Of a DNA stretch of 64,000 nt, positions 9,562 to 19,065 are shown piece after piece; position 1 is the first letter of the stretch; every line of letters begins with the position of its first letter. Source of the stretch: Owenweeksia sp. Its GTDB lineage: Bacteria; Bacteroidota; Bacteroidia; Flavobacteriales; Schleiferiaceae. The stretch is from NCBI GenBank assembly GCA_028277105.1, contig JANQHO010000156.1, forward strand, positions 36,221 through 100,220, in the 5' to 3' direction. The notes beneath the pieces were generated by a model, which saw only the letters and a list, made by a program, of their open reading frames with translations, searched no databases and had not been told where the DNA came from. The position numbers were made by a program, and so were the translations under genes.

Positions 9562-10302
9562 ATGAAAAGGCTGTTACTTATAATCGGTTTGCTTTTTTAC
9601 TGGCCGGCTTTTTCCCAGGCTACTGAAAAATTTGAATCTGCTAATGAATTGTACCGCAACGGTGAATTTCAAAAAGCTATAGAGATTTACCAATCCATTG
9701 TTGAAGAGGGTCGGGTAAGCTCTAATCTTTATTTCAACCTGGGTAATGCCTTTTTTAAAAATAATCAGTTGGCCGAGGCTATACTTTTTTACGAAAGAGC
9801 CTTGAAGCTCAACCCGGGTGATGGCGAAGTGAGACAAAACCTTAACATAGCCCGCAAATCAACTATAGATCGCTTTGAAGAAGTACCCATGCCCATATTT
9901 AAAAGTATCTGGCTGGGCACCATCCGCTTCTTTTCTCCTTCGCAATGGGCCTGGCTTTCCGTTTTTTTTCTGAGTGTTTTTATTACTGGTACAGGCTTTT
10001 ATTTGTTCAGCCGTTATAAAAGAAGTGCTTTCATAATTGCCTTTAGTTGTCTTATAGTGGGAATTCTCAACCTGTTTTCAGGCTGGTTTCACCGGAGCTA
10101 CAATAACAAACACAGACCTGCTTTGGTAATGACAGCCTCCAGTTATGTAAAAAGCGGACCAGGCAAACTGGCTGAAGACGTTTTCATTTTGCACGAAGGT
10201 GCAAAATTAGAAATAACAGAATCTTTTGAAGATTGGCAAAAAATCAGACTACCCGATGGAAAAATTGGCTGGATTGAATCAAAAAATGTACAAGAAATAT
10301 AA
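9562..10302 (+). CDS. batE: BatE-type TPR/SH3 membrane protein
   Basis: This 246-residue protein has a signal peptide (MKRLLLIIGLLFYWPAFSQA), two to three TPR motifs (about 22-100), two membrane helices (about 125-150 and 158-175) and a C-terminal bacterial SH3-like domain (about 185-246, ending with GWIESKNVQEI). This matches BatE. A 121-base spacer with no convincing gene separates it from batD, but orientation and content make it the last gene of the operon. Confidence 0.83.
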   Translation: MKRLLLIIGLLFYWPAFSQATEKFESANELYRNGEFQKAIEIYQSIVEEGRVSSNLYFNLGNAFFKNNQLAEAILFYERALKLNPGDGEVRQNLNIARKSTIDRFEEVPMPIFKSIWLGTIRFFSPSQWAWLSVFFLSVFITGTGFYLFSRYKRSAFIIAFSCLIVGILNLFSGWFHRSYNNKHRPALVMTASSYVKSGPGKLAEDVFILHEGAKLEITESFEDWQKIRLPDGKIGWIESKNVQEI

Positions 10303-10812
10303 TCCTTGAAAATCAAACAGTTTCAGTATTTTTCTATTAAAAATTCCTATTACATTTAGACTTTCGTCTTAAAAATTAGGCTGATTCACCCCTTTTTATT
10401 TAAAGTTTTTTACCGCAAAATATCAGCCCGTATACCTTCATAATACTTTAGCCGCATATAACAAGTCGATATTTGAGCTGATAAAGGGTGGGATCACTAG
10501 TACATAGAGTAAGCCGATTTGCTAAGATCATTTCATTAGCAGTGTTTCAGGGTACCAATCCATCACAACCTTTTTTATAGCTCAGATATCCGTTTGTCTA
10601 CTAACGTATTCCGAAAGAACAGGCTCAGGGGAAGTGGCAGTTACTTGAGGAATAGGTGAAAAGGCAAACTACTTCCCCACGGTTTCAGGTATTTGTATGT
10701 GCCAAACCTTGGGAACAAGCTTTACTTGCTTCTGAAAACAATCCGCTGTTTTTAAAGGTAAGGCCATGCTATATACCTGTTTTATTGGAAGTTTAACATT
10801 AAATAACTCAAA
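10303..10812 (+). other. Intergenic region without recognised features
   Basis: These 510 bases separate batE from a lipoprotein gene. I see no open frame with coding character, no strong hairpin with a T-run and no exact TAnnTTTG element. Confidence 0.5.
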
Positions 10813-11199
10813 ATGAAACAGTTAGTAAAATTATCATTAGTAGCAGCTTTAGTATTTACCTTTGGTAGTTGCGAGAAAAACAATCTGGACGATTATCCTG
10901 AAAGGCCGGTTACTTATAAAACCGGAGATAATGAAAACGATGAACCTCCCATATTAGAAGGAAGGATTGTTGATGATCAAACACAGGAAGGGCTTTTTAG
11001 AATAATAGTGGTTCTAAACAGATTTAGTCCCGATAATCCTGCACTGGATAGTACCTATACTGATTCTTCGGGATATTTCCGCTTTGAACTGGAAACGTCC
11101 GGAGACTATTACCTTGATTTCTATGAAAACAGTGAAGTGATAATCACTACCGATAAAATATTGGTAGATGATTCCACATACATAACAGTTTATTATTAA
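10813..11199 (+). CDS. Small lipoprotein with a carboxypeptidase-regulatory-like fold
   Basis: This 128-residue protein begins with a lipoprotein signal peptide whose lipobox is FGSC (Cys20). The remainder contains one module of the carboxypeptidase-regulatory/transthyretin-like type: EGRIVDDQTQEGL near residue 50, then TDSSGYFRFELETSGDYYL near residues 83-101. Such one-domain lipoproteins are common at the Bacteroidota surface, and no specific function can be assigned. It faces the minus-strand kinase gene across a shared terminator. Confidence 0.75.
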   Translation: MKQLVKLSLVAALVFTFGSCEKNNLDDYPERPVTYKTGDNENDEPPILEGRIVDDQTQEGLFRIIVVLNRFSPDNPALDSTYTDSSGYFRFELETSGDYYLDFYENSEVIITTDKILVDDSTYITVYY

Positions 11200-11206
11200 T
11201 CTATTA

Positions 11207-11237
11207 AAAGGCAAGGCACTTTTAGTGCCTTGCCTTT
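11207..11237. terminator. Bidirectional terminator between convergent genes
   Basis: A perfect 14-base stem (AAAGGCAAGGCACT with AGTGCCTTGCCTTT) encloses a TTT loop. It has A-rich and T-rich flanks on both sides, so it can terminate transcription in both directions. It overlaps the first two bases of the minus-strand kinase stop codon (11236-11238). Confidence 0.85.
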
Positions 11238-13194
11238 ATACCTGTACTTCAATCCTGAATTCCGCTCCGCTGGAATTATTTATTTGCAATTCACCCTTTA
11301 ACTGGCGGGTAAACAATTTTACCAGTTTTAAGCCGGAAGATTTCAACTCATCTATATTGATGTCTTTGATCCCTTTTCCATTGTCTTTAATTACGATTGT
11401 TAGGTTCTTTCCTTTCTTTTTCATTTTTACCTTGAGTAAGGGCGCATTGGTATCAGACAAGCCATACTTAAAAGCATTACTCACCAGTTCATTAACAATC
11501 AGTGCCAGAGGAGTAGCTTTATCGGTATCAAGGAAAACCTCTCCTAAATCCAATTGCAGGGAAACTTCACAATCAGGTTTCTGATAGCTCGTTTTCAGTT
11601 GGTGGATCAATTTTTCGGAATAATCTGAAAAGTTGAAGTGGTGAGCCTGATTGTCCGTTACCTGAGAAAGTGAGCGATGGATCATCATCATGGCGTTAAG
11701 CCTGCTTTCTCCCTGCTTTACAGCTGCTTTGGCCCTGGGATCGTCAATTTGATTAGCCTGAAAGCTAAAGAGGCTTATCAGGGTTTGGAGGAAGTTTTTA
11801 GTTCTGTGCTGAGTATCGTGTAAAAAAGCCTTTTGCAACTCAGCATTTCTTTTGCTTTGTCTGTAAGCATAAACCAGCAATATTATTAATACAATAAGAA
11901 AAAGTAAACCGAGTAAAAGCGCCTGATTCTTGAAAGTTTCCTTTTCCAGTTGCGCTTCTTTAATAATATTTTCTTTACTCAATAAGGTTATCTCCTGTTG
12001 CTTTTTTTCTACTTCATACCTTATTTGCATTTCCCTGGTTATCCTGCTTTTTTCTGCATTGAGTATTTCCTCTTTAATAATGTTGTACAGGTCAATATAT
12101 TTCAGGGCTTGTTTATACCTTCCCGTACTTTCGTAAAACTCCTTTAAATAGAGATAGCAGTCCAACAATACATCGTTCATTTCTTCTACTTCTGCTATCT
12201 GTTTACTCTCGTTTAAATACAAAAGCGCCTTACTGTCTTGATCTACAAGAGTGTATAATTTTCCCAGATTAACTAAAATTGTAGCGTAATTTTTTCTGAA
12301 GCGGGCCTCTTTGGCATTCACCAAAGCCTCCAGTAATACTTCTTCTGCTTTGCCATATTCCCCTTTCTTCAGATATATTTCCCCTATATTTTGTAGTGAT
12401 ACTGCTATGTTCGAATTCTTATATTCTTGTTTAAGTTCTACAGACTTTTTATAATAATCTATCGCCTGGTCGTAGTTCTCGATATACTTGTAAGTATTAC
12501 CTATATCGTTGTACGATCTGGAGAGTGATTCTTTGTCATCCAGGTTTTCTCTTATATCAATCGCCTTACGGTGATATTCCAGGGATTTTTCGTAATCCTT
12601 CTCATATCTGAAGAGATTTCCCAACGCCTGATAAGCTTTTGCCAGATGTTCCTGCTGTTTTGTTTCTTCAAACAAACGGGTCGACTTAATAATGTATTCT
12701 ATTGCCTTGTCGTATACTGATGCTTTATTGTATTGATTGCCGATATTATATAAGACACGGGCTATAAGAGAGTCGTCCTCCAAAACCGTATACGCTTCCA
12801 GTGCTTTTCGGTAACTGTTCAGTGCCTCGTTATATTCAGAAAGATAGGCGTGAATTACTCCCAGGTTATTTTGAGCCTGACCCATGGTTTTAAAATCAGC
12901 CTGATTATAGGCTGCTTCACTGGCCTTTTCGTAGTACCTATAAGCAGAATCGTATTCCAAACGGTAAAAAAACCCCTTACCCAATTTCATGTATAAATCA
13001 GATAATTGCTCTTTTGGAACATGTGAAATACTCTTCTTATACTGAGCAATTGCCGCAGTAAACTCTTTCCTATTCATCAAAGAGTCTCCTTTGCTTACTA
13101 TACTTAGAGAAATCGCTTTTACGGGCTGGGCTGAGACGAAACCACTTAAAAGGATTAAACCAAATAGTAATTTTTGGATCAGTTGACTTTGCAT
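11236..13194 (-). CDS. TPR sensor histidine kinase (HisKA_2 type)
   Basis: The 652-residue protein has a signal peptide (cleavage after about VSAQ), some eight TPR motifs over residues 30-370, a coiled-coil stretch, one transmembrane helix (about 424-444) and a cytoplasmic kinase. The phosphoacceptor region QHRTKNFLQTLISL places His463 in a HisKA_2-type dimerisation domain. The ATPase domain follows, with NELVSNAFKYG as the N box and DNGKGI as the G1 box. It lies divergently next to a LytTR response regulator, its probable partner. The TPR part presumably senses an extracytoplasmic protein or peptide. Confidence 0.88.
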   Translation of the reverse strand: MQSQLIQKLLFGLILLSGFVSAQPVKAISLSIVSKGDSLMNRKEFTAAIAQYKKSISHVPKEQLSDLYMKLGKGFFYRLEYDSAYRYYEKASEAAYNQADFKTMGQAQNNLGVIHAYLSEYNEALNSYRKALEAYTVLEDDSLIARVLYNIGNQYNKASVYDKAIEYIIKSTRLFEETKQQEHLAKAYQALGNLFRYEKDYEKSLEYHRKAIDIRENLDDKESLSRSYNDIGNTYKYIENYDQAIDYYKKSVELKQEYKNSNIAVSLQNIGEIYLKKGEYGKAEEVLLEALVNAKEARFRKNYATILVNLGKLYTLVDQDSKALLYLNESKQIAEVEEMNDVLLDCYLYLKEFYESTGRYKQALKYIDLYNIIKEEILNAEKSRITREMQIRYEVEKKQQEITLLSKENIIKEAQLEKETFKNQALLLGLLFLIVLIILLVYAYRQSKRNAELQKAFLHDTQHRTKNFLQTLISLFSFQANQIDDPRAKAAVKQGESRLNAMMMIHRSLSQVTDNQAHHFNFSDYSEKLIHQLKTSYQKPDCEVSLQLDLGEVFLDTDKATPLALIVNELVSNAFKYGLSDTNAPLLKVKMKKKGKNLTIVIKDNGKGIKDINIDELKSSGLKLVKLFTRQLKGELQINNSSGAEFRIEVQV

Positions 13195-13236
13195 CAGTTT
13201 AATAATATTGTTCGTTAAATTAATGATAATGCCTGT

Positions 13237-13244
13237 TATCTTTG
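13237..13244 (+). promoter_or_regulatory. -7 promoter element of the LytTR regulator gene
   Basis: TATCTTTG matches TAnnTTTG exactly. Transcription would start near 13250. This rules out the in-frame TTG at 13242, which lies inside the element, and supports the GTG at 13263 as the real start codon. Confidence 0.5.
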
Positions 13245-13262
13245 ATTATAGTATTATTTACC

Positions 13263-14003
13263 GTGCCTATAGCTAATATTTTTATAGTAGAAGATCAATT
13301 GCTTATTGCCGAAGATACCGCCCAAAGAGTGCGAAATTTGGGATACAACGTATCGGGCATTGCCACCAACGCCACCGAAGCGCTGGAAGGTATTGGAAAA
13401 ACATTTCCGGATATTATACTTATGGACATAGATCTGGAAGGTGACGTTGACGGTATTGAACTCGCTGCAAAAATAGATCAGTTAATGCCTACTCCCATTA
13501 TTTATCTCACTGATTTGGGCGATCAGCGAACAATAGAACGAGCGGGAAATGTTCATCAGGCGATTTTTATGAATAAACCTTTCAACGATCATATCCTGGC
13601 CTCGCACATAGAGCTGGCTTTACAACAAAAGAAAAAAACAGCAGAAAATTCACCTGCCGCTCACGCTGAGAGTAAAGTGGTTTTCCTGAAAAAAGGTAAG
13701 CAACGGTACAGGGTTAATACTGAAAATATATGTTTCATAAAAGCAGCACGGGCTTACTGCGAAGTATATTTGAAAAGCCCGCACGACAAAGTGCCGCATA
13801 AAGCGTTTGAGCCTGCTGTTAGCCTGGCTGAAGCACTTCATCAACTTTCTACTCCTCCTTTCTTACAAGTACACCGCTCTTATGTTGTTAACATCAATCA
13901 TATAGAGGCGCTGGAAGAAAACAATATCAATATCGGGCAGGAAGTAATACCTATTGGCCCAAGTTATAAACGCAGTCTTAAAGAAGTTATCAAGACTATT
14001 TAG
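13263..14003 (+). CDS. LytTR-family response regulator
   Basis: Counting from the GTG at 13263 the product has 246 residues. The receiver domain (1-120) has the acidic pair E10/D11, phosphoacceptor Asp55 (IILMDID) and the KPF motif near 110. The LytTR DNA-binding domain fills about 145-246, with FLQVHRSYVVNINHI as its conserved core. The divergent TPR histidine kinase is the likely cognate sensor. A direct repeat just downstream of this gene (14024-14054) has the spacing expected for LytTR binding, which suggests that the next gene is a target. Confidence 0.88.
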   Translation: MPIANIFIVEDQLLIAEDTAQRVRNLGYNVSGIATNATEALEGIGKTFPDIILMDIDLEGDVDGIELAAKIDQLMPTPIIYLTDLGDQRTIERAGNVHQAIFMNKPFNDHILASHIELALQQKKKTAENSPAAHAESKVVFLKKGKQRYRVNTENICFIKAARAYCEVYLKSPHDKVPHKAFEPAVSLAEALHQLSTPPFLQVHRSYVVNINHIEALEENNINIGQEVIPIGPSYKRSLKEVIKTI

Positions 14004-14023
14004 AAAAGCTTAACCGTTTCTTC

Positions 14024-14054
14024 GGAAATTAATTTTCACCCTTGGGAAATTAAT
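14024..14054 (+). promoter_or_regulatory. Candidate LytTR operator: direct repeat with 21-bp period
   Basis: GGAAATTAAT occurs at 14024-14033 and again at 14045-14054, giving a centre-to-centre distance of exactly 21 bp (two helical turns). LytTR proteins bind pairs of about 9-bp direct repeats at this kind of spacing. The pair lies between the LytTR gene and the gene at 14108. The binding role is inferred. Confidence 0.35.
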
Positions 14055-14107
14055 CCCTAAAGGTAAAGACCCTGCTTTCTTATTTAGTAGTACTAATAAA
14101 TGAATGC

Positions 14108-14932
14108 ATGTCCGCTTACCCCGCTCATGAAATTGATTATTTGCTGAATACCGCTGCTTTAAAAGCTGAAGCCAGCTATACTCCCAGAGGGTTTGAAAAA
14201 ATGAGCCGGTCTATCTCCAGTGGAGAAAATCCCTACGGTGTTTATCTGACTGCCCGTTATTTGAGGGAAAGTGTATTAGGCAAAATAAGGGCTGCTTACG
14301 AAAAACATCTGAACAAAGTAGGTTTGAACCGCAATTACATCGATACTATTGCTATCTACCTAGGCTTCCCCCATTTCGAAGCATTTAAAGATACATGTAA
14401 AGAAATCCAGAACCAGTTAACCAATTCTTATAACACGAGGTATGATCTGATAATGCTTTATCATCCTGATGATGAGAATTATCTATACCAGAAATACGAA
14501 GCCTTATTGGAAACAGAAAGGCTTCGTTTTCTTTGGGTTCCGGTAAGAACCGAACATCTGGCCGAGGTTCATAAGGCGCAGCAAAGAATGAATGAGTCAC
14601 TGATATCCTTTTTGTTTATTAGTGATAAGTGGAATAGCGAAAAGATTTCGAACCTTTTTCATCGCTCTTCCAAATTACAGAACCATAAAAAGGTGTTTTC
14701 CCTTCCTGTAAAAGAAGTTACGCGTAAAGAAGCCAGGGCTACTATTTCTCCTTTAGGGGATAAAATTATCTTAAATCCCAAGCGGTTTGATATGGCGCTT
14801 TTTATGGTAAAAACTATAAAGGGTAAATGGAATAGAAAAGACAAGCGTATTAATACCGATTCGGTTATAAAAAAGATACGCAAAAACAAAATTTTTATAC
14901 GTAATAAAATTACCTCTTTTGTAGTAAGTTAA
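14108..14932 (+). CDS. Unrecognised protein with a possible TIR-like C-terminal domain
   Basis: I cannot assign this 274-residue protein to a named family. Residues 1-95 are helical and end in DTIAIYLGFPHFEAFKD, a motif that I associate with a helical adaptor module ahead of signalling domains in Bacteroidota proteins. Residues 110-200 alternate strands and helices in a flavodoxin/TIR-like way (RYDLIMLYHPDDENYLYQKY, then ISFLFISDKW). No clear catalytic glutamate of an active TIR is apparent. The tail is basic and rich in Lys and Arg. There is no signal peptide. It follows the LytTR regulator and a candidate operator, and precedes a lipoprotein by eight bases. Confidence 0.55.
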   Translation: MSAYPAHEIDYLLNTAALKAEASYTPRGFEKMSRSISSGENPYGVYLTARYLRESVLGKIRAAYEKHLNKVGLNRNYIDTIAIYLGFPHFEAFKDTCKEIQNQLTNSYNTRYDLIMLYHPDDENYLYQKYEALLETERLRFLWVPVRTEHLAEVHKAQQRMNESLISFLFISDKWNSEKISNLFHRSSKLQNHKKVFSLPVKEVTRKEARATISPLGDKIILNPKRFDMALFMVKTIKGKWNRKDKRINTDSVIKKIRKNKIFIRNKITSFVVS

Positions 14933-14940
14933 ACTGATAA

Positions 14941-15618
14941 TTGAGACAGAATTTTACATATATATATATTTTAACCATAACACTATTATTTTCTTCTTGT
15001 AAAAACACATTAGATAAAACCTTCCAACGGGATTCTCTCAAAGAGGACCTGACAGAGATTAAGGAAAACAATTATTTGGATTCACCTGATCTTATGCTAT
15101 TAGGCCTCTACATTGCCATGATTGAAATAAAGGGAGAATCCCCGGAAGGTAAATCTTACCGCGAAATACTGGAAGAAGCCAGGCTATATAAGGAAAAGGA
15201 GTACGCCTGGAACAAAGAGCACGAAGTGTTGCCGGCAGAAAAGTATACCAAAGACCAGCAAAGGCTTGACGCTCTTGAAAAACTGTTAGATATAAGTCTT
15301 AAAAAAAAGAGGCTAAAACAGAAAGGTTGGCGAAATAAGTTGTGCTATACCTTTGAATTGACTAATAATTCAGGTAAAGAGATAAAAGCCATAAAAGGCA
15401 CCGTAATTTTGACAGATATTTTTGGCAATAAATTAAAATCTTTTTCGTTATTTTATACAGATATAATTGGAATAGGAGAATCCCATATTTGGGAAACTGA
15501 AAATGATCACAATTCTTCTATAAATGAAGATAATATTCTTGAAAAAGAATCTTTAAGTAAAATAAGTATGATTTGGAAGCCAGAAAAGATTATATTTGCT
15601 GACAACTCTACACTATAA
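14941..15618 (+). CDS. Uncharacterised lipoprotein
   Basis: The frame has a TTG start at 14941; no ATG precedes the hydrophobic segment. The 225-residue product begins with a lipoprotein signal (YIYILTITLLFSSC, lipobox FSSC). A helical middle section is followed by a beta-rich C-terminal half (about 135-225), with TFELTNNSGKEIKAIKG resembling small immunoglobulin-like or FxLYD-type domains. Function is unknown. Only eight bases separate it from the previous gene, so the two are probably cotranscribed, and a strong terminator follows. Confidence 0.65.
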   Translation: MRQNFTYIYILTITLLFSSCKNTLDKTFQRDSLKEDLTEIKENNYLDSPDLMLLGLYIAMIEIKGESPEGKSYREILEEARLYKEKEYAWNKEHEVLPAEKYTKDQQRLDALEKLLDISLKKKRLKQKGWRNKLCYTFELTNNSGKEIKAIKGTVILTDIFGNKLKSFSLFYTDIIGIGESHIWETENDHNSSINEDNILEKESLSKISMIWKPEKIIFADNSTL

Positions 15619-15667
15619 AAACATAATGTCTTTTTTTCTCGTCAGGTAAAACTGAGGTTAACAGCGG

Positions 15668-15696
15668 AAATCCCGGCCTTACGGCCGGGATTTTTT
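15668..15696 (+). terminator. Rho-independent terminator after the lipoprotein gene
   Basis: The stem AAATCCCGGCC pairs with GGCCGGGATTT around a TTAC loop and runs into six T residues. It lies 50 bases after the lipoprotein stop codon. Confidence 0.88.
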
Positions 15697-16292
15697 GTTA
15701 TAGAGTTTTCTCGCTTGGTCAATATTTAAAGAGGGGTTAAAACTACAAACCCTGGCAAAGCCAGGGTTTACAGGAGTTGACCATTCAGGATCTTTCTCGA
15801 ACCAATTGTTTGAATTTTATGCACGATTTATAGAGCACCCTCCTTTCCGTCTCGTGAAATTATTAAAGCAAATAAATGAGATTAAAGCCCGGGCTAATTC
15901 AATTCTCCTCGACTTGGATGATCCAGAACCTGAAATCAATTATTTATTGAACCAAGAGAAGAAAGAAAACAAAATGACCAACCCTTAGGAAAAAAGTCCA
16001 TATAATAATTTCCTATTCTAAAACCTTTGTTTTCAATTAGAGTTATTGTACTCTTTTAGGTGACACAATACCCTCGTTATAAAACTCATTGAATTTTCGG
16101 GTAGATCACGTAGGATATCATTTTTACACCAGAAATAGCTTCACTCAATTCAAAGAAAAAAGGTTGGTTGCAGCGATGGTTGTTTAAAAACTGCTTCACC
16201 TGGTTTGAATTACTGTTTCGTTCTTTTCCTATGTCTATCTCAAGCAAATTTGCCGTATATTAGCTAGGAGGTCTTAATCCATTCCTGGTCTT
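15697..16292 (+). other. Intergenic region with a second hairpin and a doubtful small ORF
   Basis: A perfect hairpin is present at 15747-15769 (AAACCCTGGC, loop AAA, GCCAGGGTTT) without a T-run. A 60-codon open frame (15806-15988, TTG start) is rich in charged residues in its second half. The same frame stays open upstream through the hairpin, so the short ORF may be a gene remnant; I found no recognisable family. Nothing else is evident up to the next gene. Confidence 0.4.
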
Positions 16293-18317
16293 ATGTCTTT
16301 CTATTTCAAGCTTTTAATTTTATCATTTTGCATAATAGCATCCTCTGTTTTAAAAGCCTCAATTCCAAATAAAAAAAAAGTTAGCGCCAGACAAATAGAA
16401 TCAGTAATTCTTGAAGTTGATAGGCTTACAAATAGCTCAAGAGATAGTGCTATTAGTTTGATGGAAACCGCTTTTTCGATGCTGAAACACCTTTCAGAAT
16501 CTGAAGAAAAAAAAAGATTACAAGCTTGGCTTTTTGTAAAAAAAGCGGATTTCATAAAATTGGAAAAACCGGATAGCGCACGTAATTACCTAAATCATGG
16601 TCACTTATATTTTATAAAGCACCCTGATTATTCTACACTTACTGATATATATGGAATTAAAGCTGACCTCGACTGGCTCAGCGGCAATACAAGAGAATGC
16701 ATTGCTAACTTGGACAGTGCCATATATTTTGCACAGCTCCAATCAGAACCTCGTGCCATAGCCATGGAATATTTTAGTAGCGGTTATTATCTCCAAAATT
16801 TAGATCGATGGTATGAGAGCTTTGATAAAGCAACATCTGCCAATGAATATGCGATTTTAAGCGGGGATTCATTGGCCCTCTCTGCCTCAAATTTACTGCT
16901 GGGATCTGTGTATGAACATTTTGATCAATTAGACAAAGCCGAATTCCATCTTGCAAAATCTTTAGTATACGGAAAGAGCGAATGGGACCTATCACCTATG
17001 TACGAACGATATGGAGATATTCTTATTAAGAATAAAAAATTTGAAAAGGTTATTGAGTCTTACAATAATTCATTAATTCTATACAAACTCAAAGAAGAAT
17101 TCGATTACGCCTTAAAAATCTACGTGAAAATCGGTTTAGCCTATCTGGAAATGGGCCAATATGAAAATGCCAAACGAAACTACGCTGAAATGCAAAGTGT
17201 TGTTGACAAACTAACCATCGAGGGTGCGAGGTTTATGTATTTGTTTTATAGTGCCAAATTTCATGTGGCAATAGGAAAAAAAAGAGAAGCTATTGAATAC
17301 CTAAACAAGCTAAGGCTATTGGATTATTTTGAAAAAAGCAGAATGACTTTTAAGCTTTTAAAATACCTAAAAGACATTTCTATTCTATATGATCAAGTTG
17401 GAATGCGCGATCAGTCCTATTTGTATTTATCCAAGTGGGCAGAATTGGAAGACAGCTTAACCTCTCACTCAAATCTAAAACATCTGAATGATGTTGAGCA
17501 ATTGTATTTAGCTGAGCGTCAAAAAAACAAAGAAATAAACGCTACGAATAAGGCTTTAATTGCAAGTCAGAATAAACAATACGTTTTAGGAATAAGCTTA
17601 TTGATAATCATTCTAATCGCAACAGTAATAATATACTTAGTAAGGGTAAGGGCTTTCAAGGAAAAAGAACAATACAAAACCAAACTCCAGGAGACACTTT
17701 TAGAACAAGTTTTGATAGGGCAAGATGAAGAGCGTCAACGATTAGCCCGCGAATTACACGATGGCATTGGACAGTCTCTTGCTGCTCTTAAAATGCAATT
17801 AAAAATGTCAAAAGAAGCTCAAGCTTCTGAAAAGAACCTTAAACGAGTTGAGACTCTTTGCAAGGAGGTACGTCATATTTCTCATCAAATGATGCCCGTG
17901 GTCTTGCAAGAAAACGGGCTTATCGAAGCGGTTAACAAACTTGTGAATAGCAGCTTGCGAAAAAATGGGGTAGAAGTAGATTTATTAATACATGGAATAA
18001 GCGAGAGGCTTCCGAGTAACATTGAGATACACTTATATAGAATACTACAGGAATTAATCAATAATATTCTAAAACACTCCAAAGCTACAAAGGTAGGTGT
18101 ACAGATTTTGAAACAGAACAATAAGCTTTTATTTATTACGGAAGATAATGGTAGGGGGTTTTCTAAAAACTCATCTTCAAACGGCATCGGCTTGGCCAAT
18201 ATAAAGTCACGATTACAATTAATATCAGGTGAACTTGAAATTGAATCAGAACCTGGTAATGGGACATTTATCAGAATTGTTTTGGAACTGAAAACTCGAA
18301 ATAAAATGATAGCCTAA
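16293..18317 (+). CDS. TPR sensor histidine kinase (HisKA_3/NarX type)
   Basis: This 674-residue protein has a signal peptide (MSFYFKLLILSFCIIASSVL), TPR-like helical repeats over about 30-400, a coiled coil, one transmembrane helix (about 430-450) and a HisKA_3 kinase module. His489 lies in RQRLARELHDGIGQSLAALK, the hallmark of NarX/DegS-type kinases. The ATPase domain contains LQELINNILKHSKA and EDNGRGF. The next gene, 10 bases downstream, encodes a NarL-type regulator, so the pair forms a two-component system in one operon. Confidence 0.9.
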   Translation: MSFYFKLLILSFCIIASSVLKASIPNKKKVSARQIESVILEVDRLTNSSRDSAISLMETAFSMLKHLSESEEKKRLQAWLFVKKADFIKLEKPDSARNYLNHGHLYFIKHPDYSTLTDIYGIKADLDWLSGNTRECIANLDSAIYFAQLQSEPRAIAMEYFSSGYYLQNLDRWYESFDKATSANEYAILSGDSLALSASNLLLGSVYEHFDQLDKAEFHLAKSLVYGKSEWDLSPMYERYGDILIKNKKFEKVIESYNNSLILYKLKEEFDYALKIYVKIGLAYLEMGQYENAKRNYAEMQSVVDKLTIEGARFMYLFYSAKFHVAIGKKREAIEYLNKLRLLDYFEKSRMTFKLLKYLKDISILYDQVGMRDQSYLYLSKWAELEDSLTSHSNLKHLNDVEQLYLAERQKNKEINATNKALIASQNKQYVLGISLLIIILIATVIIYLVRVRAFKEKEQYKTKLQETLLEQVLIGQDEERQRLARELHDGIGQSLAALKMQLKMSKEAQASEKNLKRVETLCKEVRHISHQMMPVVLQENGLIEAVNKLVNSSLRKNGVEVDLLIHGISERLPSNIEIHLYRILQELINNILKHSKATKVGVQILKQNNKLLFITEDNGRGFSKNSSSNGIGLANIKSRLQLISGELEIESEPGNGTFIRIVLELKTRNKMIA

Positions 18318-18327
18318 AGCATATACA

Positions 18328-18966
18328 ATGGAATCTCTAGTAATTGCCGAAGACCATAAATTAATTATCGAAGGTTACAAACTTCTAATTAATGAGATCG
18401 ATGGACTTGAAATCGTAGATATTGTTCTTAATGGGGAGAGAGCAATACAGGCGGTTGAACGATGCAAACCTGATTATCTCATCCTGGATTTGCACATGCC
18501 TAAGGTTAACGGACTGGAGGTGTTAACTTATGTTAGCGAACATCAACTTAAAACAAAAGTAATTATAATTAGCATGTTTGGTGATGCCTCAATGCATAAA
18601 GAAGCACTGCGCCTTGGGGCTAAAGGCTACATTCTGAAGCACGCTGATCAGGAGGAATTTACTACTGCCATTAATATGGTTAGGAGAGGTAAAAACTATT
18701 ACAGTGCAGAGATATTTGAAGAACAAGAGACCATTAATAATATCCCTGGAACCAAACCAATTATTCCTATGGTCAGTCTTTCTTCAAAAGAAGAGGAAAT
18801 TCTTGTTTTGATCGCCTCAGGTAAAACCAATAAGGAGATAGCAAAAATGCTAAACCGCAGCTACAAAACAATAGATACACATCGCACCAACTTAATGAAA
18901 AAGATTAATGCCAACAATGTTACAGGTTTGGTTCGTTATGCTATTGCAAATGGTTATAATATATAG
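18328..18966 (+). CDS. NarL/LuxR-type response regulator
   Basis: The 212-residue product has a receiver domain (1-120) with acidic residues E8/D9, phosphoacceptor Asp54 (LILDLHMP) and Lys103 region (GAKGYILKHAD). A LuxR-type helix-turn-helix follows (about 145-208), with LSSKEEEILVLIASGKTNKEI as its first helices. It is the partner of the kinase encoded just upstream. Targets are unknown, and no further gene follows in the operon. Confidence 0.92.
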   Translation: MESLVIAEDHKLIIEGYKLLINEIDGLEIVDIVLNGERAIQAVERCKPDYLILDLHMPKVNGLEVLTYVSEHQLKTKVIIISMFGDASMHKEALRLGAKGYILKHADQEEFTTAINMVRRGKNYYSAEIFEEQETINNIPGTKPIIPMVSLSSKEEEILVLIASGKTNKEIAKMLNRSYKTIDTHRTNLMKKINANNVTGLVRYAIANGYNI

Positions 18967-18989
18967 ATTAATGCTTTAGATTTTTCTTT

Positions 18990-19024
18990 AAAACAAAAGT
19001 AGTCGCTCAGATTGAACGACTACT
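18990..19024 (-). terminator. Terminator of the large surface protein gene
   Basis: AGTAGTCG (18998-19005) pairs with CGACTACT (19017-19024) around an 11-base loop. Read on the minus strand the hairpin is followed by TTTTGTTTT, so it terminates the minus-strand gene starting at 24279. It may also stop read-through from the regulator on the plus strand. Confidence 0.6.
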
Positions 19025-19065
19025 CCCTCCCTATTGCCTCCTCTTTATAAAGAGAATCAATGAGC

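Noticed and set aside
15806..15988. A 60-residue protein-coding gene
   Set aside because: It has a TTG start, no family resemblance and no promoter, and the frame stays open upstream through a hairpin; I treat it as doubtful intergenic content or a remnant.
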